Assembly: GCA_963559135.1 (NCBI GenBank)
Contig: CAUWJP010000002.1
Location: forward strand, 77,337-141,336
DNA: 64,000 nt
Reading direction: 5' to 3'
From: Sellimonas sp963559135
GTDB lineage: Bacteria > Bacillota > Clostridia > Lachnospirales > Lachnospiraceae
Shown piece after piece: positions 24,258 through 33,642 of this stretch. Numbering within the stretch: the stretch's first letter is position 1; every line of letters begins with the position of its first letter. Made by a program: the position numbers and the translations under genes. Under the pieces are notes generated by a model. It was not told the origin of the DNA, did no database searches, and was given only the letters and a program-made list of their open reading frames with translations.

Positions 24258-24308
24258 AGAAAAAGCAGATCCACCGTTCTTCTTGTCTGGAACACTGGTT
24301 CTGCTTCT
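24258..24308 (-). terminator. Terminator after the YhaM-like gene
   Basis: On the minus strand AAGCAGA pairs with TCTGCTT, with an inner GTTC/GAAC helix, followed by TTTTTCTT. Confidence 0.75.
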
Positions 24309-24314
24309 CTTCCT

Positions 24315-25259
24315 CTATGACAGACTTGATTTTCTTAAATTCGATTCAAACAATCTGTTATATCCAAGCCACTCTGTCGTGTTTTTATCCTTTAATAACT
24401 CTTTCATTGTCTGCATTTTAGCATCTGTCATATCAGCCAGATTTAATGCCATTGCCTCTGCTAGTGCAGGTTTTTTCGGGGAACCATATTCCAATTCTCC
24501 GTGATGCGCCAGAATGCAATGTTTCAGTTCGCTTGCAAGCTTTGGCGGGAATTCCGGTATTGTACGGATTGCCTCATCCAGCATTTCCACACCGATAATG
24601 ATATGTCCAAGGAGCTGTCCGTCATCCGTGTAATCATTTTCCGGGAATGCAGACAGTTCCTTTGTCTTTCCAATGTCATGATACATCGCCGCCGCATACA
24701 GGAGATCTCCGCTCAGAAAATCATAAGCCGCAAGATAATAGCGGCAAAGATTCAAAATGCTTAATGTATGTTCCAGCAGTCCCCCACAGAATCCATGATG
24801 GACACTCTTTGCTGCGGAATGGTTTTTAAACTTCCGGATAAACTCCTCATCTTTTACAAAATAGTACTCTACAGCCTGTTTCAGATATGGATTTTTGATC
24901 ATTCCCGCAAACCCTAGAAGCTCTTTGTACATCTCTTCCACATCCCGTTCACTGGTCGGCATATAGTCTGCCAGCATATATTCATCTTCCTGTGCTTTCC
25001 TGAGCTGTTTAATATTGAGCTGCAGATTGTTGTTATATGTTGTAACTTCACCAACAATCTCCACGAAGTCTTTTTCAGCATAATCCGCGATTCCGTTGGA
25101 ATTCGGATCCCAGATTTTCCCGTCCAGTGTGCCGGTTTTATCCTGCAGAATCAGGTTGTCATACGGCTTTCCGTTTCTCGTCTCTGCACTTCTTTTTGAT
25201 TTGCATAAATAAATGGCACGAATGGTTTCTCCTTCATGCAGTTCTTTGATATATCTCAT
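24315..25259 (-). CDS. YhaM-like 3'-5' exoribonuclease (OB fold plus HD domain)
   Basis: This 314-aa protein pairs an N-terminal OB-fold nucleic-acid-binding domain (residues ~1-90, including GKIWDPNSNGIADY) with an HD phosphohydrolase domain whose ligands are in SVHHGFCGGLLEHTLS, MYHDIGKTKEL and CILAHHGELEYGSP. This order is that of Bacillus YhaM and its relatives, which degrade RNA and ssDNA from the 3' end. The ATG at 25259 has AGAGGAAAAAA. The frame stays open 13 codons upstream without a ribosome site. It lies 22 bases after the HtrA-like gene and is probably co-transcribed with it. Confidence 0.88.
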   Translation of the reverse strand: MRYIKELHEGETIRAIYLCKSKRSAETRNGKPYDNLILQDKTGTLDGKIWDPNSNGIADYAEKDFVEIVGEVTTYNNNLQLNIKQLRKAQEDEYMLADYMPTSERDVEEMYKELLGFAGMIKNPYLKQAVEYYFVKDEEFIRKFKNHSAAKSVHHGFCGGLLEHTLSILNLCRYYLAAYDFLSGDLLYAAAMYHDIGKTKELSAFPENDYTDDGQLLGHIIIGVEMLDEAIRTIPEFPPKLASELKHCILAHHGELEYGSPKKPALAEAMALNLADMTDAKMQTMKELLKDKNTTEWLGYNRLFESNLRKSSLS

Positions 25260-25281
25260 TTTTTTCCTCTTTCTAAATTCT

Positions 25282-26547
25282 TTATTCTGCTCCGGCAAGC
25301 GTCACTTCAAACTGTACGTCCACATATCCATCGGATCCTCTCCGCTGTCCTTTGATCGTAATCTGACGTCCCGGCCGGTAATCCAAAAGCTCCTCTTTGA
25401 GCCCTTTTAAAGTATAGATCTTGGTATCCCCGATCGCTGTAATAATGTCACCGCTTTGAATCCCTGCCTGCATGGCCGGGGAATCCGGCATGGTGGAACT
25501 TACATAGACACCTTTCGGCATATCCTGACTGTCCGCAATGGCATCTGACACTTCAGTTCCGTTGACACCAAGATAGGCTGCTGAAACTCCGTTGGACAGA
25601 AGTTCAATCTCTTCTTTTAATTCCGAAATTGCGAAGGCAGTAATGACACCTGACGAACCCTCTTCGCCCTCATCAATCAGCCCGATAATCTCTCCGCTTA
25701 AATCTGCCAGAACACCGCTTGCGCCGTCCACACGCACCATGTCCGTCTCAATCATCTGATACTGGCCGTCACAGAGATACTGCTGGCTTTCTGTTCCGCT
25801 GATCGTTCCAAAGCTTACTCCGCCTTCTGAACCAAACGGCGCTCCCAATGCGATCACCGGATCTCCGGTGGACACAAGATTGGAATTTCCAAGTACCGCC
25901 ACCGATGCCTGAAGCACGGTATTCTGAGAAAGGCGCGACTTCTCAACTGCATAGATTGCAATTCCCAGATTCCTGTCTCGCTGTTTTAAAGAAGCTGCCA
26001 CCTCGTTGCCGTCGTAGAATGTAGCTGTCACTGCCTCTCCACTCTCAAAAATGCTGTCTCCTGTCAGAATCAGAAACTCCACTCCATTGTCTGCAACAAT
26101 AATTCCGGATCGTCTCTGCCTTACACTGTCTGTCTGTCCATCCTCGGAAGCCGTTACAATCCCTTTGATCACAACAACACTTTTCTCCACGGTATCTGCA
26201 ATCTGATTCATCTCATCTATCATCTGCTGATAATTTTCAATCGTCAATGATGGAGCCGCGGTCTGACCTTCTTCTGATTCTGTATCATCTTCCTCTTCTG
26301 TCTGCTCATCCTGCGGAATCGTCACATTTGTCTTTGTATTGCCGATATGCTCATCCACCCACGGTTTGGCCACACCAAAACCAACACACGCCATAAGTCC
26401 GAAAATCAGTCCCAGGCCCGCAACCTTCAGAATCTTTAATGTTATCACCCGTTTATCTACAGGGGGCTTTTTGATTGTTTCCTTTAAAAAAGAGTAGGAT
26501 TCTTTTTCTTCCTTTTTTTCATCATCATCTTGAAATTGGGCAGACAT
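25282..26547 (-). CDS. Membrane-anchored HtrA/DegP-like protein, probably protease-dead
   Basis: This 421-aa protein has the HtrA layout: a charged cytoplasmic tail, one membrane helix (about 34-58), an acidic linker (80-95), a trypsin-like domain (110-310) and a PDZ domain (322-415). The triad is broken. The usual TNNHV motif reads LTGDS (161-165), so the His is Ser165. The usual DLAVLK motif reads NLGIAI, so the Asp is Asn193. Only the Ser survives in GASG (Ser277), and the usual GNSGGP is GASGVL. By sequence it cannot be a normal serine protease. It may act as a chaperone, scaffold or sensor of misfolded extracellular protein. The ATG at 26547 has AAAGGAG. It precedes the YhaM-like gene by 22 bases. 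Confidence 0.85.
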   Translation of the reverse strand: MSAQFQDDDEKKEEKESYSFLKETIKKPPVDKRVITLKILKVAGLGLIFGLMACVGFGVAKPWVDEHIGNTKTNVTIPQDEQTEEEDDTESEEGQTAAPSLTIENYQQMIDEMNQIADTVEKSVVVIKGIVTASEDGQTDSVRQRRSGIIVADNGVEFLILTGDSIFESGEAVTATFYDGNEVAASLKQRDRNLGIAIYAVEKSRLSQNTVLQASVAVLGNSNLVSTGDPVIALGAPFGSEGGVSFGTISGTESQQYLCDGQYQMIETDMVRVDGASGVLADLSGEIIGLIDEGEEGSSGVITAFAISELKEEIELLSNGVSAAYLGVNGTEVSDAIADSQDMPKGVYVSSTMPDSPAMQAGIQSGDIITAIGDTKIYTLKGLKEELLDYRPGRQITIKGQRRGSDGYVDVQFEVTLAGAE

Positions 26548-26690
26548 CGTATTTCTCCTTTTTAATCCCTTTTTATAGTATACCTTAACACCTCCCAATG
26601 TTCAATATTTAACCTTTTTTTCTCCTTTATTTTAGAGGGCAAATGGGGTAAAATGATACTTGACAAAGTATGTATAGACAGGGGATTTTC

Positions 26691-29066
26691 ATGAATACGA
26701 AAACATTACGTAAATTAGAATATGATAAAATAATACAGCTCCTCGCAGACCATGCCGCATCGGAAAGCGGAAAAGAACATTGTCTCAATCTGCTTCCTCA
26801 AACAGATTTATCTGTAATCGAGCAGATGCAGGAAGAGACTGCCGCGGCATTTACCCGGATCGTAAAGAAAGGGATGCCTTCCTTTGGAGGATGTGTCCCG
26901 GTGGAAGCGTCGTTAAAGCGTCTGGATCTGGGTGCATCACTTAGTGCTGCTGAGCTTCTTGCCATCGGACGTCTGTTAGAGTGTGCAGGCCAGGCAAAGG
27001 CATACGGCCGGCACGATACCGTTGATGAGATACCGGACTGTCTGGATTCTTATTTCCAACGTCTGGAACCGGTATCCAGGACTGCTTCTGAGATACGGCG
27101 TTGTATTCTGGAAGAGGATGTGATCGCAGATGACGCCAGCAGCAATCTTTTAAAAATCCGCCGCAGTATTCAGGCATCAGGGGGGAAGATTCACTCCACC
27201 TTGAACAGCATGGTAAACGGTTCCATGCGTAATTATCTGCAAGATGCCATTGTGACCATGCGCGGAGACCGTTACTGCCTCCCGGTCAAAGCTGAATACC
27301 GCAGCCAGGTCAAGGGAATGATTCATGACCAGTCCTCCACCGGTTCTACCTTATTTATCGAACCGATAGCGATTGTAAAACTGAATAATGATCTGATGGA
27401 GCTTCATGCAAAGGAGCAGGAGGAAATCCAGGTGATTCTTGCTAATTTAAGCACAATGGCAGCAGAACACAGTAACGAAATCCGCGTCGATTATGAAATG
27501 CTGACGAGCCTGGATTTCATTTTTGCCAGAGGAAGCTTTGCTGTTGATTTAAATGGTTCCCGCCCGATATTTAATCAGGAAGGGCGGATTCATATCCGTG
27601 AGGGACGGCACCCGCTCCTTGACAAGACCAAGGTAGTGCCGACCACGATCCGTCTCGGCGACGAGTTCGATCTTCTGATTGTCACCGGGCCGAATACCGG
27701 CGGAAAGACCGTCTCTTTGAAGACAACCGGACTGTTTACTCTCATGGGCCAGGCAGGGCTTCATATTCCGGCACTTGACCGGTCGGAACTTGCAGTCTTT
27801 ACAGAGGTATATGCAGATATCGGGGATGAACAGAGTATTGAGCAAAGTCTCAGTACCTTCTCTTCCCATATGACCAATATCGTTTCTTTTCTGGAACAGG
27901 TGGATGAACACTCTCTCGTCCTGTTCGACGAGCTTGGTGCCGGAACAGACCCAACCGAAGGAGCGGCACTTGCTATTGCCATTCTCTCAAGCCTTCACAG
28001 ACGTGGAATCCGCACGATGGCCACCACACACTACAGTGAGTTAAAAGTTTTTGCGCTCACTACAGAAGGTGTAGAGAATGCATGTTGCGAATTTGACGTG
28101 GAGACACTTCGCCCGACATATCATCTGCTTATCGGAATTCCTGGAAAGAGTAATGCATTTGCCATCTCAAAAAAACTCGGTCTTCCGGATGAGATTATCG
28201 AAGAGGCTCGGACACACCTGAGCGACCAGGAAGAGTCCTTTGAAGAGCTGTTAAGTGATTTGGAACACAGCCGTCGTACGATCGAAAAGGAACAGGCCGA
28301 GATTCAGGCATACAAAGAGGAACTGGAAACGCTTCGTAGACGTACAAAAGAAAAACAGGAAAAGCTGGATGCCCAGAGGGACCGGATCATTCGCGAAGCC
28401 AATGAGAAGGCCGGTCGTATCTTGCAGAGCGCCAAAGATTATGCGGATGAGACCATGCGTAATTTCCGTAAATTCGGAAAGGAAAATATTTCTGCATCCG
28501 AGATGGAGAAAGAACGTGAAAAACTGCGCCAGAAGATGGCAAAGACCTCTTCTTCCGTTTCTCTGGAAAAGGCAACTCCAAAGAAAACTTATAAACCGTC
28601 TGATTTTAAGCTTGGCACCGCCGTCAAGGTACTCAGCATGAATCTGACCGGAACAGTTCATACTCTTCCGGATTCAAGAGGAAATGTAGAAGTACAGATG
28701 GGAATTCTCCGGTCCAAGGTTCCGATCACCGATCTGGATATCATTGACGAGCCGGTTTCCTATGCTTCAAAACAGACTCGCCGCACTTCATCCGGAAAAA
28801 TGAAGATGGGCAAATCGCTAAGTGTCAGCCCGGAAATCAACCTGATCGGCCGGACAACAGACGAAGCGGTGGCTCTACTGGATAAATATCTGGACGATGC
28901 TTATCTGGCTCATATCAGCCCGGTTCGTGTCGTACACGGGAAAGGAACCGGAGCGCTCCGCAATGCTGTCCACCAGTATTTAAAGAGGCAGAAACATGTC
29001 AAATCCTACCGTCTTGGCGCTTTTGGCGAAGGGGACGCAGGGGTTACTATTGTAGAATTCAAATAG
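26691..29066 (+). CDS. mutS2: MutS2 family ATPase/endonuclease
   Basis: This 791-aa protein contains the MutS core ATPase (Walker A GPNTGGKTV near residue 333, Walker B LFDELGAGTDP, THYSELK), a long coiled coil (about 510-620) and a C-terminal Smr nuclease domain with VRVVHGKGTGALR. MutS2 lacks mismatch-recognition domains. In Firmicutes it suppresses homologous recombination and acts on collided ribosomes in quality control. The ATG at 26691 is preceded by AGGGGATT. The frame extends 7 codons upstream without a better site. It is the first gene of a run with a two-component system, 10 bases upstream of the response regulator. Confidence 0.93.
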   Translation: MNTKTLRKLEYDKIIQLLADHAASESGKEHCLNLLPQTDLSVIEQMQEETAAAFTRIVKKGMPSFGGCVPVEASLKRLDLGASLSAAELLAIGRLLECAGQAKAYGRHDTVDEIPDCLDSYFQRLEPVSRTASEIRRCILEEDVIADDASSNLLKIRRSIQASGGKIHSTLNSMVNGSMRNYLQDAIVTMRGDRYCLPVKAEYRSQVKGMIHDQSSTGSTLFIEPIAIVKLNNDLMELHAKEQEEIQVILANLSTMAAEHSNEIRVDYEMLTSLDFIFARGSFAVDLNGSRPIFNQEGRIHIREGRHPLLDKTKVVPTTIRLGDEFDLLIVTGPNTGGKTVSLKTTGLFTLMGQAGLHIPALDRSELAVFTEVYADIGDEQSIEQSLSTFSSHMTNIVSFLEQVDEHSLVLFDELGAGTDPTEGAALAIAILSSLHRRGIRTMATTHYSELKVFALTTEGVENACCEFDVETLRPTYHLLIGIPGKSNAFAISKKLGLPDEIIEEARTHLSDQEESFEELLSDLEHSRRTIEKEQAEIQAYKEELETLRRRTKEKQEKLDAQRDRIIREANEKAGRILQSAKDYADETMRNFRKFGKENISASEMEKEREKLRQKMAKTSSSVSLEKATPKKTYKPSDFKLGTAVKVLSMNLTGTVHTLPDSRGNVEVQMGILRSKVPITDLDIIDEPVSYASKQTRRTSSGKMKMGKSLSVSPEINLIGRTTDEAVALLDKYLDDAYLAHISPVRVVHGKGTGALRNAVHQYLKRQKHVKSYRLGAFGEGDAGVTIVEFK

Positions 29067-29076
29067 GGAGGAAGTT

Positions 29077-29778
29077 ATGACTACAAAACAGAAAATCTTA
29101 ATCGTAGACGATGATGAAAATATTGCCGAGTTGATCAGTCTCTATCTGACAAAGGAATGTTTTGACACCCGCATGGTCTATGACGGAGAGGAGGCGCTGA
29201 AGGCTTTTGATTCCTATCAGCCGAATCTGATCCTTCTTGACCTGATGCTGCCGGGCATTGACGGTTACCAGGTCTGCCGGGAAATCCGCTCCAGATCCAA
29301 TGTTCCGATCATCATGCTTTCAGCCAAAGGGGAAGTTTTTGATAAGGTACTCGGTCTGGAACTCGGTGCTGATGATTATATCATCAAGCCGTTTGATTCC
29401 AAGGAGCTTGTGGCCCGTGTCAAGGCTGTGCTCCGCCGTTATCAGCCGGCAAAGCCGGAAAGCGCAGATCCAGCAAAGGGAAAATGTGTCGAATATCCGG
29501 GAATCTCCATCAATCTTACCAACTACTCCGTAGTTGTCGATGGACAGCGCGTGGATATGCCGCCAAAAGAGCTGGAACTTTTATATTTTCTTGCCTCATC
29601 TCCGAATCAGGTCTTTACAAGAGAGCAGCTGCTCGACCAGATCTGGGGATATGAGTACATTGGGGACACTCGTACTGTAGACGTCCATATCAAGCGGCTC
29701 CGTAAAAAAATCAACGATCACAACGGATGGAGTCTCAGCACCGTCTGGGGAATCGGATACAAGTTCGAGGTAAAATAA
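29077..29778 (+). CDS. OmpR/PhoB-family response regulator
   Basis: This 233-aa DNA-binding regulator has a receiver domain (acidic DDD near residue 11, phospho-acceptor Asp in ILLDLMLPG, the switch residue is Ser in MLSAKGE, Lys in YIIKPFD) and a C-terminal winged helix (PPKELELLYFL, then IWGYEYIGDTRTVDVHIKRL). It is phosphorylated by the sensor kinase that begins 3 bases after its stop. A GGGAGG site precedes the ATG. Targets cannot be read from sequence. Confidence 0.93.
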   Translation: MTTKQKILIVDDDENIAELISLYLTKECFDTRMVYDGEEALKAFDSYQPNLILLDLMLPGIDGYQVCREIRSRSNVPIIMLSAKGEVFDKVLGLELGADDYIIKPFDSKELVARVKAVLRRYQPAKPESADPAKGKCVEYPGISINLTNYSVVVDGQRVDMPPKELELLYFLASSPNQVFTREQLLDQIWGYEYIGDTRTVDVHIKRLRKKINDHNGWSLSTVWGIGYKFEVK

Positions 29779-29781
29779 GCC

Positions 29782-31200
29782 ATGCACAGCAATCTTTACC
29801 TGAAATTTATCATTCTGTATATTATATTCGGTTTTTTAAGCCTCTTTACTGCCGCCACGCTTGGGGCACAGCTCGTTCTCGATACGATCCGTAACGAGGA
29901 TGCGTCCAGACTTTACCGGGAAGCAACTATTCTGGCAACCGACTCTCTTACCGATTATTATTCGGAAGAGACAACATCCGCTTCAGTGAGGACAATGCTG
30001 AACGGTGTCAATGTCTATCTGAAAGCGGATCTCTGGCTTACAGATACAGAGGGAAACGTACTGCTATCCGTTTCCTCCTCCGGCTCTGCTGCCGTGCCGG
30101 AACAAATCCGTGACTTTAACCCGGCAGAATCCGGCGGGGAGCAGTATTTGACCGGAGATTATCATGGATACTATTCCGAAGAAGTTTTGACCATGATCGT
30201 CCCTGTAACAGAAGGCTTTTCAACAGAAGGATACCTGATCGTGCACAAACCGATCTCCTATTTTGAAGATCAGCAGCACAGCATCATGCGCGCCGTTTAT
30301 ATCACACTGGCCGTCATTTATCTGCTTTCTTTTATGATCTTCCTCGGTATTCATCTGATCGTTTATCTGCCGCTTCGTAAAATCACGGAAGCTGCCAAAC
30401 AGTATGCTTCTGGAAATCTGGATTATGAGATTCCTGTGAATTCGCAGGACGAAATCGGATATCTTTCGGCTTCGCTGAACTATATGTCCGCCCATCTCAA
30501 AGATATGGAAGACTACCAAAAAAAGTTTATTGCCAATGTATCGCATGATTTCCGTTCCCCTCTGACTTCCATCAAGGGATATGTGGAAGCGATTGCCGAC
30601 GGCACAATCCCGGTGGAGCTTCAGAGTAAATATCTAGGCATCATCCTGTTTGAGACAGAACGTCTGACAGATCTGACGCGTGATCTGCTGACACTCAATG
30701 AATTTGATACAAAGGAACTGCTTCTGAACAAAGAAGCCTTTGATCTCCATGAAATGATCAAACAGGTGGCCGCCTCCTTTGAGGGCGCCTGCACATCCAG
30801 AAAAATTTCCATCGAGCTTCTGCTTGCTTCCAAGGTTCTCTATGTCTATGCGGATCGCAGCAAGATCCAGCAGGTGCTTTATAATCTTCTGGACAACGCA
30901 ATCAAATTCAGCAACCCGCAGTCTACTGTCACCGTGGAGACAACAGAGCGGGGTGAAAAAGTTTTCGTCTCTGTCAAAGATTATGGAATCGGTATCCCAA
31001 AAGAAGACCTCAGTAAGATCTGGGAGCGTTTCTATAAAAGTGATCTTTCCCGCGGGAAGGATAAAAAAGGTACCGGACTCGGTCTTTCCATTGTCCGTGA
31101 GATCATCCAGGCACATAACGAAAATATCAATGTCATCAGTACAGAGGGAGTCGGAACGGAATTCATCTTTTCTCTTCCAAAATCAGACGGCGGCAAATAA
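29782..31200 (+). CDS. Sensor histidine kinase with HAMP domain
   Basis: This 472-aa membrane kinase has an N-terminal helix (8-30), an extracellular sensor of about 135 residues, a second helix (about 172-195), a HAMP linker (YLPLRKITEAAKQYASGN), the phospho-acceptor box FIANVSHDFRSPLTSIKG, and ATP-binding boxes DNAIKFSN, KDYGIGIPKED and KKGTGLGLSIV. It is coupled to the response regulator by a 3-base gap and has little ribosome site of its own, so translation is probably coupled. The signal is unknown. A bidirectional terminator follows. Confidence 0.93.
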   Translation: MHSNLYLKFIILYIIFGFLSLFTAATLGAQLVLDTIRNEDASRLYREATILATDSLTDYYSEETTSASVRTMLNGVNVYLKADLWLTDTEGNVLLSVSSSGSAAVPEQIRDFNPAESGGEQYLTGDYHGYYSEEVLTMIVPVTEGFSTEGYLIVHKPISYFEDQQHSIMRAVYITLAVIYLLSFMIFLGIHLIVYLPLRKITEAAKQYASGNLDYEIPVNSQDEIGYLSASLNYMSAHLKDMEDYQKKFIANVSHDFRSPLTSIKGYVEAIADGTIPVELQSKYLGIILFETERLTDLTRDLLTLNEFDTKELLLNKEAFDLHEMIKQVAASFEGACTSRKISIELLLASKVLYVYADRSKIQQVLYNLLDNAIKFSNPQSTVTVETTERGEKVFVSVKDYGIGIPKEDLSKIWERFYKSDLSRGKDKKGTGLGLSIVREIIQAHNENINVISTEGVGTEFIFSLPKSDGGK

Positions 31201-31226
31201 GTTGCAACCATAAATTTATAAAAATA

Positions 31227-31270
31227 AAAACGGGAGGACTCCTTCTCTTTCAAAGGAATCCTCCCGTTTT
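31227..31270. terminator. Bidirectional terminator
   Basis: AAAACGGGAGGA and TCCTCCCGTTTT form a 12-bp stem, with A-run and T-run on the two sides, between the converging kinase and sugar-binding protein genes. Confidence 0.9.
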
Positions 31271-31301
31271 ATTAGTTTGTTGTTATTTTATATCCTGCGA
31301 A

Positions 31302-32435
31302 TTAGTACAGCATGTTTTTGATTGCCGTCTCTTCCATGTTGTCCTGTGTTACCCATGCATATCCGGTATCGATGTTTGCTTCATTTGCCATATTAAGTGC
31401 GGATCTTGCCGCAGCAACTACTGTGGCATATCCCATACCGTATGGATTCTGTACGATCAATCCCTCTACCTTGCCATCCTCAAGTGCCTCTGTCAGCGTC
31501 TCACCTCCGTCAAATCCAATCAGCTGGATGTCGTCCCGTTCTGACACTTCACATGCATCAATCAGCATCTTGGTCGTCTCTTCATTGGCTGCAATGCATC
31601 CTTTTGCATTTGGATGGTCTACCAGAATCTGCTGAATTACCTCTTCGTCTGTCACATTCTCTGCTGCTTTCCCAAGTTTTTCAGCTGTTTCCTCTTTCAT
31701 ACTGTCCAGCTCGTCCATGTAATAGATACCGGATACCGTGATATTAGGGTACTGTGACTGAAACTGGCTGATCATTCCTGCCTCTCTTTGCTTTGCAGAG
31801 CCGGAAATATTGTCCTGAATGAAAAGAAGCACTTCTCCCTGCTCATTTAACAGCCCTGCCATCTTATCTGCCGCTGTGGCGCCTGCCTCCTGATTATTGG
31901 TAGAAACAAGCATAAGTCCCGGATAATCACTTGGGGAATCCATTCCCACAATCGGAATGTTATTTTCCGTAGCCAGATCAAACTGTACTTCACATGCGGT
32001 CTTATCTATCACTGCAATGCCGACAGCGATCGGATAACGGTCCAGCTCCTCATCCAGAATGTTTATCTGCTCGTCCACGTCTCCCTCGTGGCCAGGTGCA
32101 TTATATGTCACTTTAATTTCATCTTTTCCACTGTATCCCAGGGCCTCGTTCAGTTCGTCCACAGCATCTTCAGCCCCTCGTTTTACCTCATCCCAATATT
32201 CGGAATCTTCAGATTTCCCGATGATGGAGATATAACTTCCCTTCTCCAGATTCAGACCTTCTACCGTGCTGTAAGCCTGTGGCTGAATCATGTTAAGTTT
32301 TGTCTGATCTGCTGACTCTTCTTCTTCCTGACCGAGTACTACGCTATCTTTATCGGATGTATCCTCCCCTGCACAGGCTGCCATCGATATTGCCGTACAG
32401 AGCATGACTGCCATGACTGCGATCTTTTTTTTCAT
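31302..32435 (-). CDS. Periplasmic-binding-protein-like lipoprotein (RbsB type)
   Basis: This 377-aa protein has a lipoprotein signal peptide with lipobox SMAAC (Cys21), an acidic linker, and a type I periplasmic binding fold (YISIIGKSEDSEYWDEVKRG, GMDSPSDYPGLMLVSTN, GFDGGETLTEALEDGKVEG). Such proteins bind sugars or autoinducer-like ligands outside the cell and feed ABC importers or sensor kinases. No permease or ATPase gene is adjacent. It is convergent with a two-component system and separated by a terminator, so it may serve a transporter elsewhere or act as a sensor. The ribosome site is CAGGAG. Confidence 0.88.
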   Translation of the reverse strand: MKKKIAVMAVMLCTAISMAACAGEDTSDKDSVVLGQEEEESADQTKLNMIQPQAYSTVEGLNLEKGSYISIIGKSEDSEYWDEVKRGAEDAVDELNEALGYSGKDEIKVTYNAPGHEGDVDEQINILDEELDRYPIAVGIAVIDKTACEVQFDLATENNIPIVGMDSPSDYPGLMLVSTNNQEAGATAADKMAGLLNEQGEVLLFIQDNISGSAKQREAGMISQFQSQYPNITVSGIYYMDELDSMKEETAEKLGKAAENVTDEEVIQQILVDHPNAKGCIAANEETTKMLIDACEVSERDDIQLIGFDGGETLTEALEDGKVEGLIVQNPYGMGYATVVAAARSALNMANEANIDTGYAWVTQDNMEETAIKNMLY

Positions 32436-32652
32436 CGTTCTTTCTCCTGTTAATTGAAATTTACTACCCTACACTATACACCAATTTCAGGGAAAAAGCA
32501 TAAAGTTTTTCTTAATTTTTCTCTCTGTTCCCGCTGAATATTTCCTTTGTATTAAATTAAAACCATGAATTTGCTTGTATAATGAATTCTTTTGTATTAA
32601 AATAAAAGCACCATATAACATGGAATGCTTAAAATAAAGGAGGATACATACT

Positions 32653-32823
32653 ATGGCACATGTAATTAGTGATGAATGTGTAAGCTGTGGAGCTTGCGAA
32701 GCAGAATGCCCAGTTGGCGCTATTTCTCAGGGAGCAGATCATTATGAAATCGATCCAGCTGCTTGTGTAGATTGTGGTGCTTGTGCAGCACAGTGCCCGA
32801 CAGGTGCTATCTCCGCTGAATAA
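32653..32823 (+). CDS. 2[4Fe-4S] ferredoxin
   Basis: This 56-aa clostridial-type ferredoxin carries electrons in the cytoplasm between oxidoreductases such as pyruvate-ferredoxin oxidoreductase and hydrogenase. Two perfect CxxCxxCxxxCP motifs are visible: CVSCGACEAECP and CVDCGACAAQCP. It is short and monocistronic, with an AAAGGAGG site 8 bases before the ATG and a GC-biased, Ala-rich codon pattern expected of a highly expressed gene. The frame is too short for common cut-offs but the motif is unambiguous. Confidence 0.97.
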   Translation: MAHVISDECVSCGACEAECPVGAISQGADHYEIDPAACVDCGACAAQCPTGAISAE

Positions 32824-33060
32824 TTTCAGTTTGTTTAATACTTTTGAATGCATGAATGAAAATACCGTCATCCATATGGTTTTGGGTGGCGGTATTTTTT
32901 TCCTTATTTCTTTTTCTCCTGTCTCATTTCGCCGGAATCCGCCACACCTTCTGGATTTTCTGTCCGAATCCGTCGAGAAGTTTTTCGGAATTCTGCCCCA
33001 TAATATGTTATGATAGAAGTGCAGCAAAAGTGTATAAAAAAATTAACAGGGGGTTGTTGT

Positions 33061-33582
33061 ATGGGCGAGGTTCAGTATATGATTTCAGAAGCTGCCAAGC
33101 GCACGGGTGTGGACGAGCATCTGCTCCTCTACTGGGAAAAGAATTTATCTCTTCCGTGCGGCCGGACTGAAAACGGGCATCGTTACTATACAGACGAAGA
33201 CATACGGCTGTTTGGCTGTATTAAAGAACTATTAGAACAAGGTATCCGGATCGGAGATTTAAAGGAAGTTATTCCGGATATTTTACATACGAAAGAGGCT
33301 TTGCAGAAAAAAGTAAAGGAAGAGACACCGGAATCCCTTCTGGCGTCTGTCCTGCGCTCTGTACTGGCGGAAAACAATCCGATCCTCGAAAAACAGATCA
33401 GTGAGACAATCACAAAACAGGTATCCCAGAATATGAGTTTCCTGCTCCAGGCAAAAGAACGCCAGGAAGAAGAACGCTACAGAAATCTGGATCAGCTGAT
33501 CCGCCAGCAACAGCTCTATCGGAAAAAAAGTGTCCGGACCGCTCCGTCCCGCTTCTTCCACAGACTGCTCGGTGAAGCCTGA
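33061..33582 (+). CDS. MerR-family regulator with coiled-coil tail
   Basis: This 173-aa protein starts with a MerR winged helix (MISEAAKRTGVDEHLLLYWE, then NGHRYYTDEDIRLF) and the helix IKELLEQGIRIGDLKEVIP. The C-terminal part (about 95-160) is a charged coiled coil (LQAKERQEEERYRNLDQLI) ending in a basic tail, with no obvious effector-binding domain. It may be a structural or redox-free MerR type that dimerises by the coil. The ATG at 33061 has AGGGGG; the frame stays open for 17 codons upstream. A bidirectional terminator separates it from dnaB. The target is unknown. Confidence 0.85.
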   Translation: MGEVQYMISEAAKRTGVDEHLLLYWEKNLSLPCGRTENGHRYYTDEDIRLFGCIKELLEQGIRIGDLKEVIPDILHTKEALQKKVKEETPESLLASVLRSVLAENNPILEKQISETITKQVSQNMSFLLQAKERQEEERYRNLDQLIRQQQLYRKKSVRTAPSRFFHRLLGEA

Positions 33583-33589
33583 ATCTATA

Positions 33590-33642
33590 AATGCTGCCAC
33601 ACGATAAGAACTCTGTTTGCTCTTACGTGTGGCAGCATTTTT
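33590..33642. terminator. Terminator between MerR-type gene and dnaB
   Basis: AATGCTGCCACACG pairs with CGTGTGGCAGCATT (14 bp), extended by TAAGA/TCTTA, followed by TTTTT on the plus strand. It sits at the convergent gene ends and overlaps the dnaB stop. Confidence 0.9.
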
